From assembly GCA_003647095.1 (NCBI GenBank), contig QMME01000003.1, positions 1-35,756 on the forward strand: a stretch of 35,756 bases of DNA. The letters are read 5' to 3'. The notes beneath the pieces are model-generated. The model made no database searches, was not told where the DNA came from, and worked only from the letters and a program-made list of their open reading frames with translations. Shown piece after piece: positions 1-13,202 of this stretch. The position numbers and the translations under genes were made by a program. This DNA is from Deltaproteobacteria bacterium. Lineage in GTDB: Bacteria > Myxococcota > B64-G9. Numbering within the stretch: the stretch's first letter is position 1; the number at the start of each line of letters is the position of its first letter.

Positions 1-330
1 GCCGTCGGCGTCGGCATCGGCGCTATCGTCGTGTCCCGGACAGGTGTCGCAGGCATCGGGCACGCCGTCCGCGTCAGCGTCAACATTGTCATCGCCGGCG
101 GCACAGATGTCGCAGGCATCGGGCACGCCGTCTGTGTCGGCGTCCTGGGTGTCGTCGTGTCCCGGGCAGGCGTCGCAGCCGTCGGGTACCCCGTCGGCGT
201 CGGCATCGAGCCCGTCGTCATGTCCCGGGCAAGCGTCACACCCATCGGGTACGCCGTCTGCATCGTCGTCGACGAAGTCGTCGGAGCCCGGGCAGATATC
301 GCAGGCATCGCCGGCACCGTCACCATCGGC
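1..330 (-). repeat. Tandem ~63-nt (21 aa) DxDxDGxPDxCDxCPGxDD-type coding repeats
   Basis: Recurring 'gtcgcaggcatcgggcacgccgtc'-type units at about 63-nt spacing, encoding TSP3-like units. Confidence 0.7.
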
Positions 331-1644
331 GTCGGCCTGGTCGTTGTTGGCCACCGCGGGGCAGTTGTCCACGTCGCCGCAGACACCGTCCTGGTCGCTG
401 TCGTCGTCCGGGTCGTTGGGGCAGGTGTCGCAGTCGTCGGGAATGCCGTCGGCGTCGGCGTCGAGCCGGTCGTCGAAGCCCGGGCAGGCGTCGCAGAAAT
501 CAGGCACGGTGTCCGAGTCGGCGTCCACGGAATCGTCGCCTCCCGGACAGATGTCACAGGCATCGCCGAAAAGATCCCCATCGCTGTCTTCCTGGCCGGG
601 ATTGGCCACCAGCGGGCAGTTGTCGTCGCAGCCGCTGGTGGCGCCGCCGGTGCAGGGGGCGTCACCGGCGCTGCCGCTGGCGTCGCCGTCGTCGAGGATG
701 CCGTCGTTGTCATCGTCGTCGTCACAGGCGTCTCCCTGGCCGTCGCCGTCGTTGTCCTCCTGGCCGGGATTGTAGATGCCGTCGCAGTTGTCACAGGCGC
801 CGGCGAAGCTGTCCCCGTAGCCGTCGGCGTCGAAGTCCCACTGGTGGTTGTTTTCGATGGTGGGACAGTTGTCGCAGGCATCGCCGGCCGAGTCGGCGCT
901 GTTGCCGGCATCGATCTCGCCGGTGTTTTCCTGGCCGGGATTGTCGACGTTGGGGCAGTTGTCCTGGGCGCAGGTGAGCCCGTCGCCGTCCAGATCGACG
1001 GCGGCATTGCTGGCGCCCGGGGTGTCGGTGCCGGCGGCGGGATCGAACTCGCCGATGGCCCACAGGCCGTCACCGTCCGGGCAGCGCAGCACGTGGCCGG
1101 GTACGTAGGAGCCGTCCGGGCCGACGGTGCTGTAGGCGTAGTAGCAGTCACCTCCCTGCCCCAGAGGATCCTCCACCAGGCTGACGGCATCGAGAATCTC
1201 TGCCACCGGCAGGGAGTCGAGCACGCAATCGTCGTTGGTGTCGAGATCGTCGCCGTTGGCGCCCGTGAATCCCGTGGCCAGGACGTAGGTGACGTTGTCG
1301 GAGTTTTCGAAGTTCAGGTTGGCCACCACGTCGGGAGCGGCGATGGTCATGGTGTCCTCGCCCACCAGCAGAAAACCATCCGTGGGAATGCTGTAGCCGC
1401 TCAGGTCCACCACCGCCTCGATTACCCCGCTGCCGCCGGAGCCGTCACCGATGACGAACAGGGTCACCCCGTCGAGGCTTTGCCCGGGCGGGCCGCTGAG
1501 TTCGAAGTACTCGTCGGTGTCGGTGCTGGGCTGGTCGATGCGGATCTCGTTCAGGTACACCTGCCCCAGGGCCGCCGGTGCGCCCAGCAGCACGGCCAGG
1601 GCCGCCAGCAGGGTTGCCGGCAATGACGAAGTTCTCTTGGCCAT
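1..1644 (-). CDS. Secreted lamin-tail-like / thrombospondin type-3-like repeat (Ca-binding Asp-rich) protein, C-terminus beyond window edge
   Basis: Reverse-strand translation from ATG at 1644 is open to base 1: MAKRTSSLPATLLAALAVLLGAPAALGQVYLNEIRIDQPSTDTDEYFELSGPPG... then repeats such as DADADGVPDGCDACPGHDD, DNDGDGQGDACDDDDNDG, ADADGDGAGDACDICPG. Signal peptide; SD-like AAGGAGA upstream. Not in the ORF track because no stop lies in the window. Confidence 0.9.
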   Translation of the reverse strand, partial: MAKRTSSLPATLLAALAVLLGAPAALGQVYLNEIRIDQPSTDTDEYFELSGPPGQSLDGVTLFVIGDGSGGSGVIEAVVDLSGYSIPTDGFLLVGEDTMTIAAPDVVANLNFENSDNVTYVLATGFTGANGDDLDTNDDCVLDSLPVAEILDAVSLVEDPLGQGGDCYYAYSTVGPDGSYVPGHVLRCPDGDGLWAIGEFDPAAGTDTPGASNAAVDLDGDGLTCAQDNCPNVDNPGQENTGEIDAGNSADSAGDACDNCPTIENNHQWDFDADGYGDSFAGACDNCDGIYNPGQEDNDGDGQGDACDDDDDNDGILDDGDASGSAGDAPCTGGATSGCDDNCPLVANPGQEDSDGDLFGDACDICPGGDDSVDADSDTVPDFCDACPGFDDRLDADADGIPDDCDTCPNDPDDDSDQDGVCGDVDNCPAVANNDQADADGDGAGDACDICPGSDDFVDDDADGVPDGCDACPGHDDGLDADADGVPDGCDACPGHDDTQDADTDGVPDACDICAAGDDNVDADADGVPDACDTCPGHDDSADADADG

Positions 1645-1726
1645 GTCGCATCTCCTTTGGAATACGAGGTTTTTTGCCAAACGCCGACACCCGGTCACGG
1701 CGTTCCGGGACCGGGACCGCGCCCTG

Positions 1727-1755
1727 ACACTAGGTTGCCCGCCGCCTGCTGTCAA
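1727..1755 (-). promoter_or_regulatory. Candidate sigma70 promoter for the TSP3-like gene (TTGACA-N17-TAGTGT)
   Basis: Reverse strand TTGACA GCAGGCGGCGGGCAACC TAGTGT, upstream of the ATG at 1644. Confidence 0.5.
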
Positions 1756-1822
1756 CAGCCGACCAGAGGGTTATAAAATATTCTGATAGGTATTGCTTCT
1801 GTTTTTGATAGAAACTTACTAC

Positions 1823-1851
1823 TTGACCCGGCTTTTCGTTCATGCTTTACT
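1823..1851 (+). promoter_or_regulatory. Candidate sigma70 promoter for the atp operon (TTGACC-N17-TTTACT)
   Basis: TTGACC cggcttttcgttcatgc TTTACT, upstream of atpH. Confidence 0.45.
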
Positions 1852-1929
1852 GCGCGCCGCGTCGGGGTACAGGACGGTGAACATTATGCTTTCTTGTTGG
1901 CAGGAGATAACCAGGAAGGGTTGTCAGAG

Positions 1930-2469
1930 ATGAACAGGAAGGTTGCAAGGCGTTACGCCCAGGCGCTGTTCGAACTGGTGGAGAGCAACCACCGGCAGGT
2001 GGCCAGGCGGCTCGAGGACCTCGTCGAACTGCTCGGCCGGAGCCCGGAGCTGCGAGAGGTGTTGCAGAGCCCGGCTTTCCTGCAGGAGGAACGGCGCCGG
2101 GTGGTGGATAAGCTGCTCGAGCGGCTGGGCTGGTCGAAGCCGCTGGACCGGTTCCTGTGGGTGGTGGTGGAGAACCACCGGGTGGCCCTGCTGGGCGACA
2201 TCCTCCAGGTCTTCACCGCCATGGTGGACGAGATGGAGGGAAAGGTCCGCGCCCGGGTGGAAAGCGCCCGGGCCATCGCCGACGAGCAGAAAGATCGACT
2301 CACCGGGGCGCTGTCCCGCGCCCTGGGTCGCGAGGTGATCATCGAGCACGAGCTGCAGCCCCGGCTGCTGGCCGGCCTGCGGGTACGCGTGGGTGACCTG
2401 CTGGTGGACGGCAGCCTGCGCATGCAACTCGACAAGATGCGTGACCAGCTCACACAAACCCCAACCTGA
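1930..2469 (+). CDS. atpH: F1Fo ATP synthase subunit delta
   Basis: MNRKVARRYAQALFELVESN..., ending ...VGDLLVDGSLRMQLDKMRDQL; first gene of the F1 block. ORF track start 1894 is an upstream in-frame alternative. Confidence 0.93.
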   Translation: MNRKVARRYAQALFELVESNHRQVARRLEDLVELLGRSPELREVLQSPAFLQEERRRVVDKLLERLGWSKPLDRFLWVVVENHRVALLGDILQVFTAMVDEMEGKVRARVESARAIADEQKDRLTGALSRALGREVIIEHELQPRLLAGLRVRVGDLLVDGSLRMQLDKMRDQLTQTPT

Positions 2470-2502
2470 AAATAAGCGCTTATAACCAGCGAGGGTGACG
2501 AC

Positions 2503-4047
<1,545 letters not shown>

Positions 4048-4061
4048 GAAGAGACTGAACC

Positions 4062-6406
<2,345 letters not shown>

Positions 6407-6422
6407 GCGGGGAGAGCGAACC

Positions 6423-6836
6423 GTGGCCGATACTTTCCAGTTGCGCCTGCTCACACCCGAGCGCAGCCTCTTCGAGGGCCCGGTGGAAGCGGTCATCGTC
6501 CCCGGCGAGAATGGTCAGCTGGGGGTACTGGCCGGGCACACCAAGCTGGTGACCACCCTGGTACCGGGCGTGGTGCGCTATGTTGCTTCCGGCCAGACCC
6601 ACCAGGTGGCCGCCAGCGGTGGTTTTGCCGAGGTCTCACCCGGCGGGGTAACAATCCTGGCCGACACCGCCGAACCTCCCCAGGAGATAGACCGGCAACG
6701 GGCGGAGCGCTCCCGCCAGGAAGCGCTGCAGGCTCTGGCCAAGCGGGCCGAACTCGACGAGAAAGAGGTCTCACGCCTGGAAGCACGCCTGGCCCGGGCC
6801 CTCAATCGCCTCAAGGTAGCCGACTCGGCTCGCTGA
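6423..6836 (+). CDS. atpC: F1Fo ATP synthase subunit epsilon
   Basis: GTG start; FQLRLLTPERSLFEGPVEAVIVPGENGQLGVLAGHTKLVTTL; typical epsilon length and operon position. Confidence 0.95.
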   Translation: MADTFQLRLLTPERSLFEGPVEAVIVPGENGQLGVLAGHTKLVTTLVPGVVRYVASGQTHQVAASGGFAEVSPGGVTILADTAEPPQEIDRQRAERSRQEALQALAKRAELDEKEVSRLEARLARALNRLKVADSAR

Positions 6837-6926
6837 AAGCGGTCGGTCAATCGGGCCTGGCAACCGTGGCAAGCTCCTGACGAGGTGGGGGTGTTGAACT
6901 GCGCCGAGAGGCCAGGTGGCAACCCT

Positions 6927-6935
6927 TGCTATAAT
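6927..6935 (+). promoter_or_regulatory. Extended -10 promoter (TGcTATAAT) for the histidine-kinase operon
   Basis: Consensus TATAAT with TGN extension in an AT-rich stretch, about 75 bp upstream of the kinase start. Confidence 0.55.
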
Positions 6936-7008
6936 TGATCTTGTTTCTTATGTGGTGTATCAATAACAATCGTTTATCGGTCTGAGCCCGGCCGAGCGAG
7001 GCGTACAG

Positions 7009-8532
7009 ATGCCGGAAGACACAGGCTTGCAAGGTGATGGTCGGCCGGATGATTCCACCAGCATCGGCAAGCTGGACAAGATCCAGCAGGCCCTGGAAAA
7101 CAGGCCTCGGGTGAGCATTCGTGCGCGCATCGCCGCGGTGTTTGCCATCCTGTTCGTGCTCATGTGTACCGTCACCGTCTCGGCGGTGCTGCTGTTGCAG
7201 CAGGTGCGGCAGAAGCAGGTGTTTTTCGAGAAGGTCAGCCACTTCGTCTTCGAGTTACAGCAGGCCCGGCGCTTCGAGAAGAACTTCTTTCTGTATGGAA
7301 CCAACCTGCAGGAAGCCATTACCAATGTCCACGTTGCCCGAGCCTACCTGCGCAAGAACCAGTCCGAGATAGAAGCGGTCATCGGCGGGCAGGGCCTGCA
7401 GTCCATGTTGTCGGGTATCGCCAGCTACCAGAAGGCACTGGAGCAACTACTCGACAATCCGGCGCCGAGCCGGGATCGCAAGCGTATCGAGTCCGCCTTG
7501 CGCAAGTACGGTGCGTTGTTGATAAGCGATGCCGAGGATACCCTGGAGCGTGAGCGCCAGGCCATTCACTCCATGCTGCAGACTTCCATAATCGTGGCTC
7601 TGGGCTTTCTGGGATTCATGGTGGTGATGCTGGTTTTTTTCGCCGGCTTCATTACCCAGGCGGTGCTCAGGCCGCTGGGTCGCTTCATGCGTTATGCCGA
7701 TCGTATCGGCTCCGGCGATCTTTCGCCCATCACCCCGGCCCGCAAGTACCGCGACGAATTCAGCAGCCTGGCAATAGCTTTCAACCGGATGCTGCGCGAG
7801 TTGCTGCACCGGCACGAGCAACTGATCCAGTCGGAGAAAATGGCGGTGGTGGGCAACCTCACCTCTGGGATTGCCCACGAGTTGAACAATCCCCTGAACA
7901 ACATCGGCCTGTCGGTGGAGGCCTTGCTGGATGGCTTCGAGGAAATGGAGGCGGGGCAGATCCGTCATATTCTCGAGCAGGTATCCACCCAGGTGGATCG
8001 GGCCAGCGGCACGGTGCGTAACCTGCTTGATTTCACCCGCAAGGAACATCGTGTCTTTACCCGCCTGGACATCAACCAGGCGCTGCAGGAGACACTGAAG
8101 CTGGTAGAAAACGAGCGCCGTTTGGCGGGCGTGGAGTTGTCGTTGCAGCTGGGTGAAGATATTCCGGCCGTGCGGGGAAACCCCCGGGGCATGGAGCAGG
8201 TCTTCCTGAACCTGTTGCTCAACGCCATTCAGGCTCTTGGTGACGGCGGCCGGATAGAAGCCAGCAGCCGCTGCGAAGGCGGGCGGGTGATTGTCGAGAT
8301 AGCCGATGATGGGCCGGGAATAGCGGCGGAACACCTGGACCACATTTTCGAGCCCTTCTTCACCACCAAGGATCCCGGGCGGGGAACCGGCCTGGGGCTG
8401 TCGGTCAGCCAGGGCATCGTCCAGGAGCATGGCGGCACCATTTCCGTGACCAGTCAGCCGGGGCAGGGTACTCGATTCACCATCAGCCTGCCCATTGCAG
8501 AAGCTCTCCCGGGCAAGGAGGAAGGCATATGA
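7009..8532 (+). CDS. Membrane sensor histidine kinase (TM - sensor - TM - HAMP - HisKA - HATPase)
   Basis: Two hydrophobic TM segments, [26 protein letters not shown]-box [14 protein letters not shown], ATPase motifs DDGPGIA and [13 protein letters not shown]. Confidence 0.93.
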   Translation: MPEDTGLQGDGRPDDSTSIGKLDKIQQALENRPRVSIRARIAAVFAILFVLMCTVTVSAVLLLQQVRQKQVFFEKVSHFVFELQQARRFEKNFFLYGTNLQEAITNVHVARAYLRKNQSEIEAVIGGQGLQSMLSGIASYQKALEQLLDNPAPSRDRKRIESALRKYGALLISDAEDTLERERQAIHSMLQTSIIVALGFLGFMVVMLVFFAGFITQAVLRPLGRFMRYADRIGSGDLSPITPARKYRDEFSSLAIAFNRMLRELLHRHEQLIQSEKMAVVGNLTSGIAHELNNPLNNIGLSVEALLDGFEEMEAGQIRHILEQVSTQVDRASGTVRNLLDFTRKEHRVFTRLDINQALQETLKLVENERRLAGVELSLQLGEDIPAVRGNPRGMEQVFLNLLLNAIQALGDGGRIEASSRCEGGRVIVEIADDGPGIAAEHLDHIFEPFFTTKDPGRGTGLGLSVSQGIVQEHGGTISVTSQPGQGTRFTISLPIAEALPGKEEGI

Positions 8533-9458
8533 GTTTTTCGGTGTACTTGCCGGTCGCCGGCTGTGCCCTCAACATCTTCCTGTTGCTGGGGCTGGGCGGA
8601 CTGGTAGGGTTCCTGTCGGGACTGTTCGGGGTGGGCGGAGGGTTCTTGCTTACCCCGCTGCTGATCATGATCGGTGTGCCTCCCACCGTGGCGGCCGCCT
8701 CTGATTCCAACCAGATCGTGGCGGCCTCGGCGTCGGGCACCTATGCTCATGCCCGGGCCGGTTCGGTGGATTTCAAGATGGGCCTGCTGTTGCTGCTGGG
8801 CGGCATCGCCGGCGGTTCGGTAGGAGTGGTCTTCATCAAGATGCTGCGGGCCCTGGGAGCTGCTGATTTCGCCATCAAGATCACCTACATCATCATGCTG
8901 GGCGGCGTGGGCAGTTACATGTTCTTCGAGAGTCTTGGCAACCTGCGCGGTACCCGGGCGGTGGCGGCCGGTGGGGACAAATCCCGCCCCTCGGTCTATG
9001 CGCGTCTGGTGGAGGCGCTACCCTGGAAGATCCACTTCCAGCGCTCCCGGGTGACGCTATCGGTACTCATGCCGCTGCTGCTGGGGGTGCTGGTGGGCAT
9101 CCTGGCCGCCATCATGGGCGTCGGTGGGGGCTTCATCATGGTGCCGGTCATGGTTTACCTGCTGCGCATGCCCATGCACGTGGTGGTGGGAACCAGCCTG
9201 TTCCAGATACTGTTCACCTGTATCAACGTGACCGTTCTGCAGGCGGCGGTGAATCACACCGTGGATCTGGTGCTGGCGTTGCTGCTGCTGGCCGGTTCGG
9301 TCATCGGTGCACAGCTGGGTGCCAAGGTGAGCCGGCGCCTGAAGGCCGACCAGCTCAAGATTCTCATGGCCATCATTGTACTGGTGGTGATGGTCAAGAT
9401 GCTGGTGGGACTGCTCCTGGCCCCGGACATAATGCTGGCCTACAAGGGAGGGCACTGA
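8529..9458 (+). CDS. TauE/SafE family sulfite exporter-like permease
   Basis: LGGLVGFLSGLFGVGGGFLLTPLLIMIGVPPTVAAASDSNQIVAAS and second half ...GILAAIMGVGGGFIMVPVMVYLLRMP; ATGA overlap with the upstream kinase. Confidence 0.93.
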   Translation: MSFSVYLPVAGCALNIFLLLGLGGLVGFLSGLFGVGGGFLLTPLLIMIGVPPTVAAASDSNQIVAASASGTYAHARAGSVDFKMGLLLLLGGIAGGSVGVVFIKMLRALGAADFAIKITYIIMLGGVGSYMFFESLGNLRGTRAVAAGGDKSRPSVYARLVEALPWKIHFQRSRVTLSVLMPLLLGVLVGILAAIMGVGGGFIMVPVMVYLLRMPMHVVVGTSLFQILFTCINVTVLQAAVNHTVDLVLALLLLAGSVIGAQLGAKVSRRLKADQLKILMAIIVLVVMVKMLVGLLLAPDIMLAYKGGH

Positions 9459-9459
9459 C

Positions 9460-10215
9460 ATGGTGGCCCGGTTCGTGACAGTGTTGCTGTTGCTGGCGGC
9501 ACCGGCTCTGGCGGGCACGGGGTTGACCCTGCAGCCGGAGCGGGTTTCCGCCGGCATGTTCTTCGCCGGTGCCGACGTGGTAGTGCAAGCCCGGGTTCCC
9601 CGCGCCGAGCAGCTGGTGTTCGAGATCAGAGGCCAGCAGAAGACCTATCAGCTCAAGCGCAAGGGCAAGGCGTTGGGCTTGCTGTGGATGAACGTCGGCG
9701 ACCTGGAGATCAAGCATGCTCCGGAGCTTTACCTGCTGGCCTCCTCGGTCGATTGCCAACAGCTGGCTTCTCGGGAAGAGCTGGCCGGTCAGGGAGTAGG
9801 TCTCCCGGCCCTGCGGAGACAGCTGAGCAGCGACGGGCGCCCCCTGACTGCCGAGCTGTTCGAGGACTTCCTGAAGCTCAAGCAGTCAGAGGGCTTGTAC
9901 GAGTTCAGGTCCGGTGTGGTCGAGGTAGATGGAGATGACGCTGGTGACGTGGTCACTACCCGGGTAGTATTCCACCTGCCGGCCAAGGTTCCGCTGGGGA
10001 ACCATCGGGTTAGGGTGCTGGCTTTCAACCAGGGCCGGGGACGGGTACTGTACGAGAAGCCGCTGACCATCGAACAGGTGGGAGCGGCACGCTGGATAAC
10101 GGTGGTTGCCCACAACCATGGACTGCTTTACGGCATCGGGGCGGTGATCATCGCCCTGGTGGTGGGTTTGCTGACCGGCTTTCTTTTCGGCCTGGGTTCC
10201 AAGGGGGCCCACTAG
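9460..10215 (+). CDS. TIGR02186-like (Alph_Pro_TM) membrane-anchored protein
   Basis: Signal peptide, central RKGKALGLLWMNVGDLEIKHAPELYLLASS, C-terminal TM; immediately follows TauE/SafE, a typical neighbour of this family. Confidence 0.75.
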   Translation: MVARFVTVLLLLAAPALAGTGLTLQPERVSAGMFFAGADVVVQARVPRAEQLVFEIRGQQKTYQLKRKGKALGLLWMNVGDLEIKHAPELYLLASSVDCQQLASREELAGQGVGLPALRRQLSSDGRPLTAELFEDFLKLKQSEGLYEFRSGVVEVDGDDAGDVVTTRVVFHLPAKVPLGNHRVRVLAFNQGRGRVLYEKPLTIEQVGAARWITVVAHNHGLLYGIGAVIIALVVGLLTGFLFGLGSKGAH

Positions 10216-10227
10216 ATCGGAAGGACC

Positions 10228-12786
10228 TTGTCTCTCTGGAAAAAGTTGTTTTCGCACCCGCCGGCTAGCGAAACCAGCGAGGGCGTGCGTTTGCAGCTGG
10301 AGCGATTCCAGCAAATCGTCCAGCACAACAACAGCATACTTGCCCGCATCGCCGACGCCGGCGAGCAGCTCAGCGGTGAGTACATTTTCGACACCCAGTA
10401 CCTGCGCGACCTGGCCGAGAAGCTGGCCCAGGATGTACGGGCCGTGGTGCAGGCCCTGAACGAGCTCACCGGCGGTCGCTACCAGGAACTGGTAGAGATA
10501 GTATCGGACCTGGATTACCGCTTGCGGGCCATGCTGGAGGGACGTACCGTGACTCCGGCCGCAGCGGTGATCCTGCGGCTGGAAGAAATCGGAACCGAGC
10601 TGGCCGGGGTGGCCGGTGAGAAGATGGCGCGCCTGGGAGAACTGTCCCGCGTACTGGGAATACCGGTGCCGGCGGGAGTGGTGGTTTCGGCCGATGCCTG
10701 CCGGCGCTTCCTGGATGAACTGGGTATCACCACCATCGTCACGGCCAATCGGGAATTGCCCGGCGAGCAACTCCAGCAGTTGGCGGGCGAGTTGCAACAA
10801 CGCATCCTCGACGCCCGCGTTCCGCGTTGGCTGAGCAGGAACCTGCGCCGGGCGGCCCGGAAATTGCTACGGCAAAGCGGGGCTCACAGCCTGGCCGTGC
10901 GTAGCAGCGCCGTGGGCGAAGACGGAGAGGTTTCCTTCGCCGGCCAGTATCACACCGAGCTGGGAGTGTCGCCGGGCCGGATAGAGGACGCCTATCGCCG
11001 GGTGGTGGCCAGCCTGTTTTCCTCCCGGGTAGTGGAATACCGGCAAAGGCATGGCCTGGATCCCCTGGAGGGTTTGATGGCGGTGGGCATCCTGGCCATG
11101 GTGCCGGCGCGTGCTTCCGGTGTCGTCTATACCCTCGATCCCAATTCACCGGCCAGCGATGCCTTGCTGATCGGCGCCGGTTGGGGACTGGGCTGCTCGG
11201 TGGTGGATGGCAGCCAATCGGCGGATCGTTTCCTGGTGTCACGACGTCCTCCCCACGAGATAGTCGGCAGTTCGCTGGCCAGCAAGGAGTTCCAGGTGGT
11301 GACCACGCCGTTGCCGGGTACGCAGCGGCAAGCGGTAGCCCCGGAGCGGCACCAGGTGCCGGCCCTCACTCCCGAGCAACTGGCCGAGCTGGCCGGGCTG
11401 GCCCTGCGCGTGGAGCGCTACGGGCGCTGCGCCCAGGACATCGAGTGGGCCCTGGACGAGCAGGGGCGGCTGCTGCTGCTGCAGGCCCGGCCCCTGCGTG
11501 TTTCTCCGTCCTCTGCCGCCTCGACGGTAACCGTAGACAACGAGCGCTACCCGGTGTTGTTGCAGGGAAGAGGCGAGGTGGCCTGTCGCGGGGTGGGGTG
11601 CGGGCCGGTGTGGATACCGGGAGAACAGGCGTCGTTGAATGATGTCCCGGAACAGGCGGTGGTGGTGAGCCCCACGGCCACCCCGCGCCTGGCTGCCTGG
11701 CTGCCGCGGGCTGCGGCGGTGGTCACCGATGTTGGTAGTGCCACCGGCCACCTGGCGGCGGTGGCCCGGGAGTTTCGTATTCCCACCATTGTCGACACTC
11801 ATGTGGCCAGCCGGGTGCTGGTGCCGGGCGAGATGGTTACGGTTGATGCCGACGAGAACATCGTCTACCGCGGCGAGGTGGAGGAACTGATCAAGGAACA
11901 CCTGCTGCAGGAATCTTCCTTCGAGGAGAAGCGCGAGTTCCGCTTGCTCAGGCGCATGTTGCACCAAGTGGCTCCGCTGAACCTGGACGATCCCTCTTCC
12001 CGGAAGTTTTCTGCCGGCAACTGTCGCACCTACCACGATGTCATTCGCTTTGCCCACGAGATGGCCGTACGCGAGCTGGTAAGGGGAAGGTGGCTGCACG
12101 CGGCGCGGGCCGGGCAATCGGTATACCGGTTGGCGGTCGATATTCCCATCGATCTGCTGATCATAGACCTGGGAGGCGGTGTCGAAGTCCCGCCGGGCAG
12201 GAGCGAGGTGAGCCTGGAGGAGGTAACCAGCGCGCCATTGCTGTTTTTACTGCGGGGGCTGGTCGGCAAGGGGGTATGGGCCACCGAACCGGCGGACATG
12301 GACCTGGGGGGATTCATGTCCAGTGCCACGCGCACTTCCAGCCTGGCCACGCCTCTGACGGTTCAGCCCGAACAGAACGTGGCCATAGTCTCCACCCACT
12401 ATCTCAGCCTCAACCTCAAGCTGGGCTATCACTACAACCTGGTCAACTGTCGCCTGGCGGATGACGCCGGCGAGAATTTCGTGTATTTTAGGTTCGCCGG
12501 GGGAGTGACCGAGTTGGCCAGGCGTTCACGCCGGGCCATGTTTCTGCGTCGCGTTCTCGAGCGTTACGATTTTGTGGTAGAAAGCAAGGGAGATCTGGTG
12601 ATTGCCAGGCTGAAGATGGTCGATGGCGAGCGGCTACGAGGCAGTTTGGAGATGATTGGTCGCCTGGTGGGTTTCACCAGGCAGCTCGATATATACTTGC
12701 GCAGCGACGAATTGGTTGAGGCCTACGTGGAGAAGTTCCTCTCCGCTGCCGGTGGCACCCACGCGGCGGCGGGCACGGATGGCTGA
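10228..12786 (+). CDS. PEP-synthase-like protein (ATP-grasp PPDK_N + swivelling His domain) with atypical C-terminal region
   Basis: TTG start with upstream GGAAGG; AVRSSAVGEDGEVSFAGQYHTELG ATP-grasp motif; TDVGSATGHLAAVAREFRIPTIVDT swivel-His motif (His codon 11749-11751); no recognisable PEP-utilizers C-terminal barrel motifs. Confidence 0.85.
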   Translation: MSLWKKLFSHPPASETSEGVRLQLERFQQIVQHNNSILARIADAGEQLSGEYIFDTQYLRDLAEKLAQDVRAVVQALNELTGGRYQELVEIVSDLDYRLRAMLEGRTVTPAAAVILRLEEIGTELAGVAGEKMARLGELSRVLGIPVPAGVVVSADACRRFLDELGITTIVTANRELPGEQLQQLAGELQQRILDARVPRWLSRNLRRAARKLLRQSGAHSLAVRSSAVGEDGEVSFAGQYHTELGVSPGRIEDAYRRVVASLFSSRVVEYRQRHGLDPLEGLMAVGILAMVPARASGVVYTLDPNSPASDALLIGAGWGLGCSVVDGSQSADRFLVSRRPPHEIVGSSLASKEFQVVTTPLPGTQRQAVAPERHQVPALTPEQLAELAGLALRVERYGRCAQDIEWALDEQGRLLLLQARPLRVSPSSAASTVTVDNERYPVLLQGRGEVACRGVGCGPVWIPGEQASLNDVPEQAVVVSPTATPRLAAWLPRAAAVVTDVGSATGHLAAVAREFRIPTIVDTHVASRVLVPGEMVTVDADENIVYRGEVEELIKEHLLQESSFEEKREFRLLRRMLHQVAPLNLDDPSSRKFSAGNCRTYHDVIRFAHEMAVRELVRGRWLHAARAGQSVYRLAVDIPIDLLIIDLGGGVEVPPGRSEVSLEEVTSAPLLFLLRGLVGKGVWATEPADMDLGGFMSSATRTSSLATPLTVQPEQNVAIVSTHYLSLNLKLGYHYNLVNCRLADDAGENFVYFRFAGGVTELARRSRRAMFLRRVLERYDFVVESKGDLVIARLKMVDGERLRGSLEMIGRLVGFTRQLDIYLRSDELVEAYVEKFLSAAGGTHAAAGTDG

Positions 12787-12803
12787 AGCCCAGGGAGGTG
12801 CCA

Positions 12804-13202
12804 ATGGCCGACAAGGGAAAGGTGCTGGTGCTGGACGATGAAGAGATCGTCTGTGAAAGGGTGGCTGACAACCTTACCCGCAAGGGTCTCAGCGTGGAGA
12901 CCTTTACCGACAGCCAGCAAGCCATCGACAGGTTGGCCGGCCAGCAGTTCGACGTGGTGGTTACCGATCTGAAGATGAAGGGGCCCAGCGGCCTGGACGT
13001 GGTGCACTTCGTGCGCCAGAACCAGAGCGCCTGTGAAATGATCATCATCACCGGCTATGCTTCCATGGATGCGGCGCGCGAGGCCGAGTATTCCGGGGTG
13101 TACCAGTTCGTCACCAAGCCGTTTCGCATGGAAGATCTCTCCAAGCTGGTACTCAAGGCCGCACGCCGGGCTCGTTCCCGCAAGGGCAAGGTGGCACCGT
13201 GA
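12804..13202 (+). CDS. Receiver-only response regulator 1
   Basis: KVLVLDDEEIV..., VVTDLKM phospho-Asp motif, FVTKPF; no output domain (132 aa). Confidence 0.93.
   Translation: MADKGKVLVLDDEEIVCERVADNLTRKGLSVETFTDSQQAIDRLAGQQFDVVVTDLKMKGPSGLDVVHFVRQNQSACEMIIITGYASMDAAREAEYSGVYQFVTKPFRMEDLSKLVLKAARRARSRKGKVAP

Noticed and set aside
1-330. CRISPR-like array from regular repeats
   Set aside because: Period ~63 nt repeats are in-frame coding units (TSP3-like) with no unique spacers.
31-1626. Plus-strand ORFs 31..1626 and 44..775
   Set aside because: Antisense to the Asp/Cys-repeat protein; low-complexity V/G/A or S/P composition is a GC-rich shadow of the real minus-strand frame.
6916-6930. 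Sigma54-like TGGCAACCCTTGCT upstream of the histidine kinase
   Set aside because: GG to GC spacing is 8 instead of 10 nt; overlapping perfect extended -10 TGcTATAAT explains the site better.
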